DNA of 64,000 bases from Lineus longissimus (taxonomy: Eukaryota > Nemertea > Pilidiophora > Heteronemertea > Lineidae), in contig NC_088322.1 in the NCBI RefSeq assembly GCF_910592395.1, positions 5,825,431 to 5,889,430 on the forward strand, read 5' to 3'. Numbering within the stretch: position 1 is the first letter of the stretch; each line of letters begins with the position of its first letter. The notes beneath the pieces were generated by a model, which worked only from the letters and a program-made list of their open reading frames with translations, was not told the origin of the DNA and searched no databases. Below are positions 24,075 through 35,900 of the stretch, piece after piece. The translations under genes were made by a program, and so were the position numbers.

Positions 24075-24330
24075 ACCAGTAGAAGTCTTGACGGTTTCTC
24101 TAACTTTTTCCTGATTTATCTGACAAAAGTCCGACAAAGTCCGACTTTTCCCTGAAAGTTCGGATTTTTTAAAACCTGTGATAATACCAGGGCTTCCCAA
24201 AAGAGGTCAATAACGATTGAATGGGGTTAATGAGGTGTGAGCCAAACACTCAGAGTGACCCAAAGTGTGCTAATTAGCTCATTCAATTAGGTAACCTAAT
24301 GCCACTGACCGTCGCTATTGCTCGATCAGT
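24075..24330 (+). repeat. CCGACAAAAGTCCGAC repeat, unit A first copy
   Basis: It starts TTGACGGTTTCTCTAAC and shares the CTGATTTATCTGACAAAAGT core with 26757-26870, 37903-38000 and 46755-46800, and in inverted orientation with 26955-27045. It lies in the intron between the LamG and PAN exons. Confidence 0.7.
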
Positions 24331-24507
24331 GGTCTGATATCTCGGCAAGTGTAGCGTGTTTGTTTCTCATTAAAAACCACAATATACTTCCTCCTCGAAT
24401 CGAGTATTGTATCAAAATACTCGATTCGGCGAGGCTGAAATCACAAACTCTTCAACGTGGAACCCCAATAGGTAGCTGGCTTAATTCTTTACGTTTTGTT
24501 TTTTCAG

Positions 24508-24782
24508 TCGTCGTTGATAGAGGGAAGTACATCCGGACAAACACGGACAGAAGCTTATATGAAGTATCTGGCCCGATTGAAACAGCAACACGACGCGCAC
24601 CAATAAACTGCATTGCGTATTGTAAATCGCGGATTGTTCCTTGCAAACATGCTATTTTCTCGCAGAAAACGAAGAATTGTGAGCTTTTCTCAAAGTCCAT
24701 TTATGTTTTACAAATAAGAACTAACTTAAAGGCTGAGGTTAAAACAGGATTTCACTACAAGCTAAAAGTGGAGGCCATGTAA
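24508..24782 (+). CDS. PAN/apple-like terminal exon, unit A
   Basis: An acceptor (TTTTGTTTTTTCAG) precedes the exon, which has 275 nt and a TAA at 24780-24782. It encodes about 90 residues with the cysteine pattern of a PAN module: NCIAYCKSRIVPCKHAIF, then KNCELFSKS. Units B (38293-38567) and C (46953-47227) are nearly identical. The exon is intact, but the LamG exon before it is broken, so the unit A gene is probably dead. PAN modules mediate protein or carbohydrate binding outside the cell. Confidence 0.6.
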
Positions 24783-24954
24783 TTAATGAATAATTTGGCC
24801 ATGTAATGAGGGAAAAGAGTTGCTTCTATCTGATGAGCAGCATAACAAGTTTCCATTGATAAAGATAAACAAGCCAAAAGTCGTCAGTATACTCGGCGAC
24901 GAAGGAATTACCTCTACTGGTATCATCAGTTGCGACGTGGTACAATCGGCATAA

Positions 24955-25700
24955 CCTTGTGCACGTGTGGAACATCAAAATACATTCACCAGTAGAGGCT
25001 TTTCCGACTTCTTAACAGCTTCTCTAACTATTTCCTGATTTATCCGACAAAAGTCCGACATTGTTCGACTTTTCCCAGAAAGGAAAAAACCTGTAAAAAA
25101 TATCAGGGCTTCCCAAAATAGGGCATTAAAGATCAAAGGCCTCGCTTTTCAAAATAGGGCATTTGTACATCGGCAGCGCTCATGTTTCTATGAAGAAAGT
25201 TTTTATCACTCAGTCAAACCATACCCATGCATCTTGACCACAAGATTTCGACTTTGCTGAAAGTACTTGAAATATCAGCGATAAACAATGGGTGAGCCTA
25301 TGTGAACCATACAAGACCAAATGTAACAACCGACGGATGCCTTGCACCCAATCACTGCTTGGAGATGAAGACAGATTACGGACACCACACGGTAAAAGAC
25401 CTGGCCAAGGTTAACTGGAGGACGCCTGGGGCTGCCTGCTGCGCATGAAGTCGACTGGTCATGTGCGTAGCTAGTCTTTCGATCGGGGAGGCTCTCTGGG
25501 GTCGGGGTGGCTAACGTCTAGCTATGCCCTTCTTGAAAAAAGGACGCTATGGCAATTTATCAACGAATTCGGCCTCATCGCCACGAATTCAACATCCGCA
25601 GCGAGTATTACAGTTTAATGATTCGGCAAACTAGCTTTTCGAGTATCCCTTCTGAGAGTAACACGCATTAATCAGATAAAGAAATATGATTTTGCCGTCA
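24955..25700 (+). repeat. Spacer repeat, unit A
   Basis: It is homologous to 16285-17080, 44191-44579 and 47398-48110. It begins TGTGCACGTGTGGAACATC and contains the CCGACATTGTTCGAC motif. No coding is evident. Confidence 0.75.
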
Positions 25701-25822
25701 CTTTCTCCGATAAAATAAAATTCGGAGATTGGGATTCGTAAAGTTGCGAATATTATATATCAATATTTTCCTGCTCCGAACACGTCCCCTTCAATTCCCT
25801 CATATCGTTGTCTCAATTTCAG

Positions 25823-26546
25823 GTTACGAAGTCCTACACCATTACGGGTTTATATACGATTACTTCAGCAGCATGCGCATTCTCCCCTATCACAAATATG
25901 GCGCCTTCACGAGCATAAACGGTGCAGCCAAACCAAAACAAATGGGCTTTTATACATCCCTAGTAAACTTCTACATAATGGACCTTCTTCTGAGGGAGTA
26001 ATGTTTCACGACTCCAGAGGGAATCTGCGGTTACGACCCCTTCGGGCTTGACACAAATGACCAAACTGCAAATTACGGCGGTGGCATCATAGCCCGGCCG
26101 TTTTTCCGGCGGAACCTGTCACCGTACGTCGGAACGTATGGCAATAAGGTATTCGGTAACCTGACCGTATTCTTAAACCATACAACATACACACTTCACG
26201 CAATTTATGGCAAATACGGACGTCTTCTGATAAATTTATTCCAAGCTGACGAATTCAGCACAGAGTCTGAATTAGGCTGGACGCTTTTTTGTGATGGCTT
26301 TGAAAACTTCGGGAAGTTTACATTCAAGAAAGACGGGACTGTCGACGCAATTTCATTACCATGTATAGAGCCGCAGGATCCGCTAGTATTTCATCGAGAC
26401 CATCGCCTGCCAGAGGTGGCCAACCCCATTGACAAGGGGTCTCAGCTTCACGTGGCCTGCATACAATCCTTCTCGAACTCATGGCAAGTTTCTAAAACAC
26501 TCGTTTTGGTGGCTTTGCTTTTAGTGTTTGTTTTGGTGTGGTCATA
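25823..26546 (+). pseudogene. Serine beta-lactamase-like C-terminal exon, unit A, nonsense mutation
   Basis: An acceptor (TCTCAATTTCAG) starts an exon homologous to the intact copy at 48272-48996. A TAA at 25999-26001 replaces the GAA of unit C. Two further replacements follow (GGA for GAA and GAC for GGC within 40 bases). Downstream the frame is open to TAG at 26544. See the unit C entry for the family assignment. Confidence 0.7.
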
Positions 26547-28560
26547 GCATTTTCATTTTTCTAGTCTATTTCGCGCTTGTTCTCGGGGAGCCTAAAGGGC
26601 AATGTGTATTCATCCTCCTTCACATACCGGCGGGGAGTCACCTACGAAACAGAAAGTACAAGAGACATGACTGTATGGTCTGTACATTCATGTCTAAAGT
26701 ATGTTCCCCATGAGCTGATTGTATGTTCCCCATGAGCTGATAGTATGTTCCCCAGGAGCTTTCTCTAACTTTTCCTGATTTATCCGACAAAAGTCCGACA
26801 TTGTCCGACTTTTCTGTGAAAGGTCAGATTTCTAGAAAACCTGTGAAAAATACCAGGGCTACCCAAAATAGGGCAATAAAGATCAAAGGTTTATGGGATT
26901 AATGTGGTGAGCCAAACACCCAGAGCGACCCTACATGTAAGAATGAATACTAATTAGCTCACTCAATTAGTCGGACAATGTCGGACTTTTGTCGAATAAA
27001 TCAGGAAAAGTTTGAGAAACCGTTAAGATGTCGGAAAAAGCCTCCTGGTGCGTACACCACTTGGCCTTGATTAACCAGTTGTGATAAAATGCCCGTCAAT
27101 TTGATATCGACCGCAGAACTTTGAATCCTCACACAAGATTGTCATTCCCTTTAATTTTTGTAGTATTAGTTTTATGAAGTCTTATGGTATTGGTGCATGA
27201 ATCATGAGCTAAAAATGTGTTAGGCAGTTAAAGGGGTACGCCATTCGTAATTGATGATGGTTCAGGGCAATAGAAATGCATTTATACACAATGCCGTAGT
27301 ACAGTTATTACAGTGTGTGCATACGAATCTGCTGAAACTTTGTGTCTATAGCATTTGAATATCTGTCTACACCACCACGGCAATTCAGGACGTACTTTCG
27401 CAATTGAAAATTTTCAAATTGAATTATAATTTTTTAGCGAAATGCCGTATGTTTTGAGTGTTTTTTCTATAATATCATATCGGAGCTACTTTTGTTTTTT
27501 TTTTCGAAAGCTTTCAGCGGTCAATACAAACTCTGTAACCCCCCACCCCGGTAAGAAAATCGACAATTAGCCGACACAAAGACGTACATCAAAATCGCTA
27601 GACGCTCTTCACATTATCAACAAAGTTTTTCAACGGTTATGAATAACTTTCTTTTAAAAGTGATGAGCAAATCGAATGCCACTACATATTCTTCTCATCG
27701 ACGGGTAGAATAAACTGTTCGCCCAAAACTTCAGTCTAATTGGACATAAAAGTCGACACTAAATTATTGGCGATCGATGATCAACTGGGAGGGGGGATAC
27801 AAGGTTCTCATTGACCGCTGCATGACAGACATGACTGTATCCACTCACACACGAGTTAACTATGCTCTACGCAAAGATTAAGACAAACAATACATCTCCT
27901 CCAGTTACATTGATTACAGAACATGCAGCTGGGGTCCTTGGCAGGATTGTTTAAAACCCCATTAGATTTAACAGAGTCGTTCATGATCAGTCTCAACGTG
28001 ACGATGTCCATGGGATTACCTGAGCGAGATTACGTCTTTAGGGATACTTAACGTGACAGTTAGCAAGTTTGGATAAAAAATTGAGAATATAGATTTGCAT
28101 ATAGTTTTCCCTTTTACAAAAATCAAGGTAGCTCATTTATTCTAGCAAGTATGAAGAGGAGTGAGGTATTGTTTGTAATTGTCTTCCCTTTAAAGACAAC
28201 CCCTCCAAATGACTGGGGGTCAAGTGCAGCTGAGCACAATGCGACGACCCCCCCCCCCCCCCCCACCACCACCACACACTCACCCCTACACACAGATATG
28301 TTAATTTGAGTTTTTCCTTCTTCTCTGCAGTAAGCACGGTTGGTAACTGTACTGGTGCATAATTGCCATTGTAAGACAATAGAAACAAGGCGGTCCCATT
28401 ACAGTGTTGGAGGGGTATACAATCAGATATATAATAATCGGGTATACAAAAATGATAAATGATGGCCTTACGCCCCTCAAAATGAACTAATCTTTTGTCG
28501 GTTTCTTTTGTGTCGTCATTTCCTCTCCAGATGAACACGTATTTTTCTTTGGCAAACCGA
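26547..28560 (+). repeat. Unit A distal flank, near-identical to unit C
   Basis: It corresponds to 48997-50720 with only scattered substitutions and small indels. It contains three TATGTTCCCCA(T/G)GAGCT repeats (two in unit C), an inverted pair of the CCGACAAAAGTCCGACATTG motif (26780-26810 and 26963-27000), and a decayed MITE (27228-27440). Homology ends at the poly-C/(CA)n tract near 28250-28285. No gene is seen. Confidence 0.75.
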
Positions 28561-29835
28561 TACGTTTACCCACCGTGGTTAGGGATAGTGAATAGTGTGC
28601 TTTGATCAACCAGGCCCTGTTCATGCTGTTGGTGCTCACCAAGGTCATATCACATTTGTGTGTGGATCCAGTAACTGTCTGTGGTTTTTGTGTCTGTTAA
28701 CAATTTGTGCATACATGTACTTCTCTCTCTCTTTATCTTGTCAAAAGTTGAACTTTTAGAAAGTTGCACATTTTATCAACTGTTAGCATGTCTAAATCAT
28801 GTCGTACAATAAATGTCATCTATTGTATCTTTTATGCACGTTTTCCTCTATTTTTTGTGCTACACTTTTTGCTGAATTTCAATTAAGATGGGGCAGTAAT
28901 GAACACAATCATGTGGGGAGTTGTCGGGGAACGAAAGCCAAGGCGACTAGGCGCGCCGTGCCCATTTGAATGGCGCCGATGTGGGCAGAATACCTCCCAT
29001 ATGCCATATGGAATCTGACGTGCGCATGGATATTGTGCTTAGGCAAGAATCGAATAATCTATTGTAATCTAATGTAATCTAATTGAAAAGTTCTGGTCAT
29101 CAGAATAAGGATGACAGACGATTCCACTATTGACTGACTGTTCACCCGTACGAGGTCTTTTAGTTTACCAAGCATCAGACACATCGGGACGCAACTTGCT
29201 GTCTCATCCGACCCGGACGTCACAATCCTGGGTCAGGATAGCCAGACCTGCATGCCGCCATTGCCGCCTCACTACACTAATATCATTGCGCTGGACCGAG
29301 TCAATTTATTTCTTGCTTTGCAGGGACGCTGACAAAGACAGGACTTAGAGAAGAATCTCGGCCAAGAAAGGAAGGAACGAGTCCAAGCTTAAAAGCATGA
29401 CAATTCATCTTACAAAATCTACTTCAAACAACACTGCAAAGATGTAGTTCTAGGTACAATGTATGCATGTATCATGCACATATTCCTTACCAAGGAGCTA
29501 TTAAATAGATATATTTCAGAACTGAGAGATGCCGTTTCTTCTTCTTATTTCCACATATTATAAATATTGCCGGGGATATTTAGCAAACCGCTCGCCGAAC
29601 CATTTTTTGTCAATCCTGTTTGGAGAGCCGGTTGCCGAACAGCACTGAAATATCTACCCAGTTTGGTAAGTCCGGCTTAAGTAGTGCATTCCTCTTGTGA
29701 AAACAATAACAAAAGGTTTGTACCTTAGTAATAAAAACATAAACAGTTTTTGATGTGTGTTTATTATCATCAATTAATCATAATTGATACAGACGTATCA
29801 GCGATTTATCGATTTATCGATCACCGATAAGCATT
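28561..29835. other. Intergenic DNA between units A and B
   Basis: I see no gene. There is a small tandem of TAATCTA near 29055-29085. The ORF at 29130-29348 lacks domains or splice support. Confidence 0.4.
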
Positions 29836-29970
29836 TGTTGTGGTACAAGCATCATCACTTTTAATTTGGCTTATTGATTAATGTTCCTCAATGGATTATT
29901 GAGGATCACTCAGATCAAATCTGTATCAGATGTCGATGATAATCGGGTTTCTTCCGCGGAAACGCCCAGC

Positions 29971-32900
29971 ATGAAACGCCTGCTGCATTCCAGTTTATTG
30001 CTGTCAATCCACATTTCCTTGCTGACAGAGGCAATCCTACATCAAAACACGGAGCGTGAGTACCACCATACACATTTGGTGCTTTCTATCGCAATTCCGC
30101 ACTCATCCTCGATATTTTCTCTTCAATGATGAAACCAACCGATTCATTCCCGACCGCACCCACCTCCCCCCAGCCCAAAGATGAAAAACCCGATTCATTC
30201 CTGACCGCAGCCTCATCCCCTCGAGCCCAAAGATGAACCCAACCGATTACTTCCTGACCGTAGCTAGCCGATTATTTTGCCTCGATCCTCTACGCTGTAC
30301 ATCGAGCCCATGTGTGAGCTCGAAAAAAGCCAGGAATTCCAGCCCAAACACATTTAAGCTTAAGCCATGATGATAAACCGGAAAACCACTCGGTGTAAAA
30401 ATGATTTGACGTGACAAGGCTAGCCAACCAATCAGGCCATTGTTTCGGCAACAAATCATTTTTGCAATAGGCACCACGCACTTCGTCCCTTTTGGGGACG
30501 AAGTATTGGTCTCGACCACTGCCACCTCCCCTCGTACTTCCGCCCATCAAACAGAGAAGGATATCGTTGGAAGAATTCTCGTCTATGAACATTCTCGTTC
30601 CTCTTTCAGCTATCATCAGTTATAGTCTGAATGGACCTCATCCAGAAGTATTAAGGTAGCAGGAAGGGTTGGGCGTTTGTGGTTTCTGAGTCTGAGGGGG
30701 TTGGTGTCTGTTGACTGTGCTTTAAGAGAGACTAGGCATGGCGCCAGTCTCTCTTAAAGCACAGTCAACAGGCATTTGGTCTCAGTATTTGGGTTTTGAT
30801 TGCCATGACTGTACCCCTGTAAAAGTCAGAGGAGGAGAAGTTTGGAATGATGAAAGCATTGAAGAAGAAGAAATGTTATTATTGAGGAAAGCAAAATTTA
30901 TTATGAGACTAGAAGGCAGTGTCCTGACTTGATTATTTTGAAAATGGCGGTCTGAACACATTAAAAGGTGGAACATGGCATTTTATCGACTTTGAAGTGT
31001 TCCGCAGTTAAAGGGAGACTATAGGCAGCAGCTAGGTAGGCAAGATAAAGTCATACAAATTTGCCAATAGGGGTCAGTCATATCTCTAGGCATGGCGCCA
31101 GTCTCTCTTAAAGCACAGTCAACAGGCATTTGGTCTTAGTATTTGGGTAAGTACAGAATCAAGGCAGCTCAGAGAGCAATGATTGAACGATGCTGTGGAC
31201 AAGTCCAAGGATACTGCATCAGTCACGACCAACTTCTCATCAGAAAGCGTCACCACCAGCATATTCAATGTTCAGTTCCAACCTGTACCAGTCCAATGCA
31301 CGCCTGTCATGGTCAGCAGTGGTCAGCTTAGCGCGATATGGAACATTCTTCCGAAACTCAAGCGAGGGAAGTCTGCTCATTAGCCTATCTCGCGCACTGC
31401 TCCTTCTTGTCAAACATCGTAGTGAAATCGTGGTACAGTGGGGCGTCCTCGAGGATTGCAGCTGGTCGGACAGACGTGAGGTGGAATGTGGGCGGCTGCA
31501 CTTCTTCGTTGATGTGCGATGGCAGATAGCACAGTTGTTGCGTTGCATGACAGCTGAAAGTGAATGTGATATCATAGAACTGAGGCGTTTGCAATGATAT
31601 TATAGGTGAAGTAGAAGGAAGGAGTGAAATGGGCCATCTTCCAGTGACTAATATACAGAGTAAGGGCACTGGGTGTTGTTAGATTCAGCATTGAATGTAT
31701 TCCTCGTACAAGCGTGAATAGTGTGGACATACAGTGAGAGGTGAGAGACCCCTATTGACTACTTCTTGTAACTTTATCTTGGATATTATATTAGTATTGA
31801 ACTTCTAGCCATGGAATATGAAGAAATTGAAGTTGTAGGCATGGAATATGAAAAATTATTCAACGGTGAAAGACATTATTCCATGAGGCTTTGCCGTGAT
31901 CGCAAAGGACGCGACGTGATTGGTTCACATGCTAATGAGGTATGATAATGATAATTACCTCTACAATGCTTGGATAGCGACTGTGTCGTTGACTGCAACA
32001 GTGGTCAATGTCAATGTGTGCCTGTAATGTCAATGAAGTATGATGAGGTGATGACGATAGTGCAATTATTAAATATTGGCAAGATATCATACTGCAACAT
32101 AGGTCTTGTTTTTGACAGATGACTGTGCGACATTCCCATTGGGTCTTGTTAGAGTCAGCGCTGCATGTATTCCTTGTACAAGCTTGAATAGTTGTGACGG
32201 ACTTTGAGGGGTGAGAGACCCCTATCGGCTACTTCGTCTAACTTTATCTTGCCTACCTAGCTGCTAGCAATTGTGCCCCTTTATCAAGACTGAAACCCAC
32301 TGTGCGGGGCTAAGAAATTACCTTTATAATCCTAGTTGGATAACCACTGTGTAGATGATTTGAAGAGTGCTCTGTGGATGTGTGCCTGTAATGTCAATGA
32401 AAGTATGATGAGGTGATGACGATAGTGGAATGACGAAATATTGGAAAGAGATCTATTCCTAGAAGAACATATGTCCTGTTTTGACTAGGTGGCGCATTTT
32501 AGAATCAGCAGTGAGCACTGTGTGTAACATGGTGGAGGCAGCGGAGATAATAACTGTGTCGAAAGTATTGTTATAGGGCCTTCCCTAGGCCCATGGGGTT
32601 AAATTTACAATCCACGATTGAAAAGACGTAGTTTGATCGCATTCAACTATAAATACATTGAACAGTTGTGTTCCTTTAGTCAACCGATGACCTTTTGTTC
32701 GGCCATGATCGGGGATTGTAAACTGTAAATGTATTATGGACTGGGAGACGGGGGAAACACAAGTGAAACTGAAATGGACCAAAACAAGTGATTTTGGGGC
32801 TTTGGTTTAGACGCATGCCCCACATGCGCCATGCGGGATTATACGGTTCATGTGAACTTGTTGACATCTACATGATCTGGTGCTGTTATTGGTCATGGTA

Positions 32901-35900
32901 CATGGTAGGCCTAATCATCATGGCTATATGTTTCAGGAAAAGCTCGGAGTAAAATGAACTGCCGATGAATAATGATGTTGTTCATGTTTACCATGTATTA
33001 CTAGTACATAGCCATAGGGTATGCACTGGCCAGTGCACTTTCTGCACGTCGTCATGGTCATGTACATGATACCTTGCATATTTTGTTTTTTGAATGCGCA
33101 TGCTTTTTGGGCAAAATCACTTGTACTAACACTAATGAATAATGTCTTCTTATCCCTATGACTCCATACACAGTGAGGGCATTGTCCCATTCCCATCAAA
33201 TGGTAACTTATTGTACCGTATTAGGGTGGAAGTTGGGGAGGAGATACCTACCGTTGCACGCCTGTCATAATCAGTAGTGATGAGCTTAGCGCGATATGGA
33301 ACATTCTTCAGAAACTCAAGCGAGGGAAGTCTGCTCATTAGCATATCTCGCGCACTGCTCCTTCTTGTCAAACATCGTAGTGAAATCGTATTGGAAAACG
33401 TCTGGCTTTGCGCCAGACGTTGAGACTAATAAGTGAAGAACTAATAGGTAAAGAACTTCTACTTGCGCGAGACTGCTCTGATAAAATTATCATTGCAGAG
33501 ACTACGGTGACGTACACATATATTTTTTACAATCAAAAATGCCCTCAAAAGACGAAATGGAATGATTATTTTATTGATTTTTCCTACTATATGACTTCCA
33601 ATTATCACTTTATACAAATAGATCGGCGTTAGGTCGCATGCTTTTCTTTCCTGGTGACACTATAAAGCAAAATAGTTGCAACCCCGTAAATGCGCTATAA
33701 GTCCAATAATAAGTGACGGTGACCCGTTATAAATGTTTCGCCAGCTTCGCTTTTTTGCCGCTACGCGGCGCGTTGGGCCCTTGCGTCCAGACGTGAGGTG
33801 GGTATATGGACTTACAAGCAATCACGAAAGGAGGTCTCAAACCGACTTGGATGGCCATTATCACTTGATACCCCATATCCGCTCAAATGATGCAGAGATG
33901 AAACATAACAGATTCTAATGAGTCAGGGTGCTGCTTCGAGTACCCTGCATTGGGAATGGTTTCAAAGGCCATTCATGTCCAAGAATAGTCTCTCTGCCAA
34001 CATAGATGTTCATTTAATCGCCAAGTCCCGGATGTGGCACATGGGCGCTTGATGACATTCGAATCATAGCAAAGCAAAGCGACCGTACCTACAATCAGAT
34101 ACCCCCCTCCCCCCCCCCCCCCACACAGAACACATAGAACGCTGGAGATAAAGGAGTGATAGGGTGCACCTAAAATTTGGAATAAAAACCAGTATTTGAC
34201 CACTTAGGGTCATATTTGGCCAAAAAGTGTTAAAATGGCTATTTTAACTTGAGTGGTTCAGATAAGACTGCTGTTTTCGGCATCAGCACACCTGTGTACA
34301 TTGAATAGGCCGCCGAAACCTCCTCACCTAAAATTCTAATCAGAAGCCAGTATTTATTATCAAAATATGGCCATTTTTTGCAAAAAAGGGTAAAAATGGC
34401 TATTTTGTCTTGAGTGGTGCAAATAAGACTGTTTTTTCAGAATGAACGCCCCTTTTTACATAGAGTAAGCCTGTCAAAACATCCTTACCTCAAATTCTGA
34501 TCAATGGCCTCTGTCTCTTGGAGTAGTTGTTCTTCAGTTTGTGTCGATTATTTATTTCGGAGCTGATCAATCGCTATAAATCTGGTATCTTCACGCACCT
34601 GTGATTTACTCTACGGATCGTGGACGAGGTAAACAAGGTGGCGCCCCCTGTTGGCAACCATGGAACGATGTAGTTACGGAAATCAAGAGCTTTTCCCGTT
34701 AATTTTGAGGACAACAACAAAGTTTCCCGAAGACATCCCTTGTAGCATCCTGAGGAAATCAGGGATTAATGTCAGCACGGTGGATAACCGTAACGGTTTA
34801 GCGACCAATATGTACGGTTCAGCGAACTTTCGTTTTGCTCGAATTTTCAAGGTAGCACACATTTTTATAATTTTCGGTAAGTTCCAGTGGTTTAAACCGG
34901 TGTGGCGGGGATAGTAGTCCTAGGGCTGATAGTCCGTGTAACAATAGCCCGCATTGCTAAATGTTTTGGTTAGGGTAAGCGGTACAATAGATCATGCTGC
35001 TTAATTGGTCAAATACAATGCTACCGGACTATGACTCCAGGGGGACTATATCCGCTGTCACACCGGTTCTGCTTATAATGCATGCATCATCAGTCGTTGT
35101 AGTTTACATCAGTATGCCCATCTGGTTCTGACTTAGAGAAAAAGAACTAATTCACGTTGAAAGTTGGAAATTTGATGATCTTCAAAGACATCATTTTATG
35201 GCGAAGCGTCTGAAATTGACGCCATTTTTGCATGGCTATCATGTACTACAAAGCTAACAATAAAGACTGACGAAGTAACAAGTAATATGCATGCCCTTTT
35301 GCTGAGATACATTGCAAAATATGTTGACTTCATGAAAGTGTACGGTATTTAGCGATATTACTGTACACTGGTTTAACAATATAACACACAGAAAGTGTAC
35401 GGGTTATATGGTTCAACGATTAAAAATTATTTATCGCATTTCACTCGTAATATAGCCCAGACAGTCATAATTTTCAATCTAAAATGTAACTTTACTACCA
35501 ATAGTCGATCGTTTTTGCCTTCCAGGCGTGGGAATTGTCTTCAATTAGCCTAATATTTTACTCTATTTCAGGAGCAACTTTTGTGAGAAAACGTCGACGA
35601 AAAAGCACGGTCTCGTCGAGCAGTTTCTCATACACCATCACGGAGAGTGCACTTTATGCTTGTAGGTCTTGTGGCACACCGTATACTCTGTTTTATATGA
35701 ACATTGACGTTTATGGATAGGATGTCCATGGAGACGAGAAGAACTGGGATTAGCAAAAGCCCAGGCCGCTACATCGCAAAAATGTATCCATATCTTACAT
35801 ATTTTACTATACTGATTTTCAACTCACGTCATCTGCTAGAGTGCATAAGCGGCTGTTCCTTGTGTAGCGGTAAAAGGGCTTATATATTTGTCACCGTATA

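Larger units (their letters stand above)
30656..33787. mobile_element. 3.1-kb insertion in unit B flanked by TCCAGA
   Basis: Units 0 and A read straight through CATCCAGACGTGAGG. In unit B the same site is split: CATCCAGA, then about 3.1 kb, then GTCCAGACGTGAGG, consistent with a TCCAGA target duplication. The inside has a 25-bp perfect hairpin, two internal duplications and no protein I recognise. The right end has a GCCGC-TAC-GCGGC hairpin about 20 bases from the junction. Ends do not form clear TIRs, so the class is unknown. Confidence 0.6.

Noticed and set aside
28137-28538. Minus-strand ORF with a Gly-rich stretch, also at 50561-50806
   Set aside because: The glycines come from the poly-C tract, and there is no supporting domain.
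31240-31575. Overlapping ORFs on both strands in the 3.1-kb insertion
   Set aside because: The frames are short, overlap each other, and are not preserved in the second copy at 33255-33390 beyond about 40 residues.
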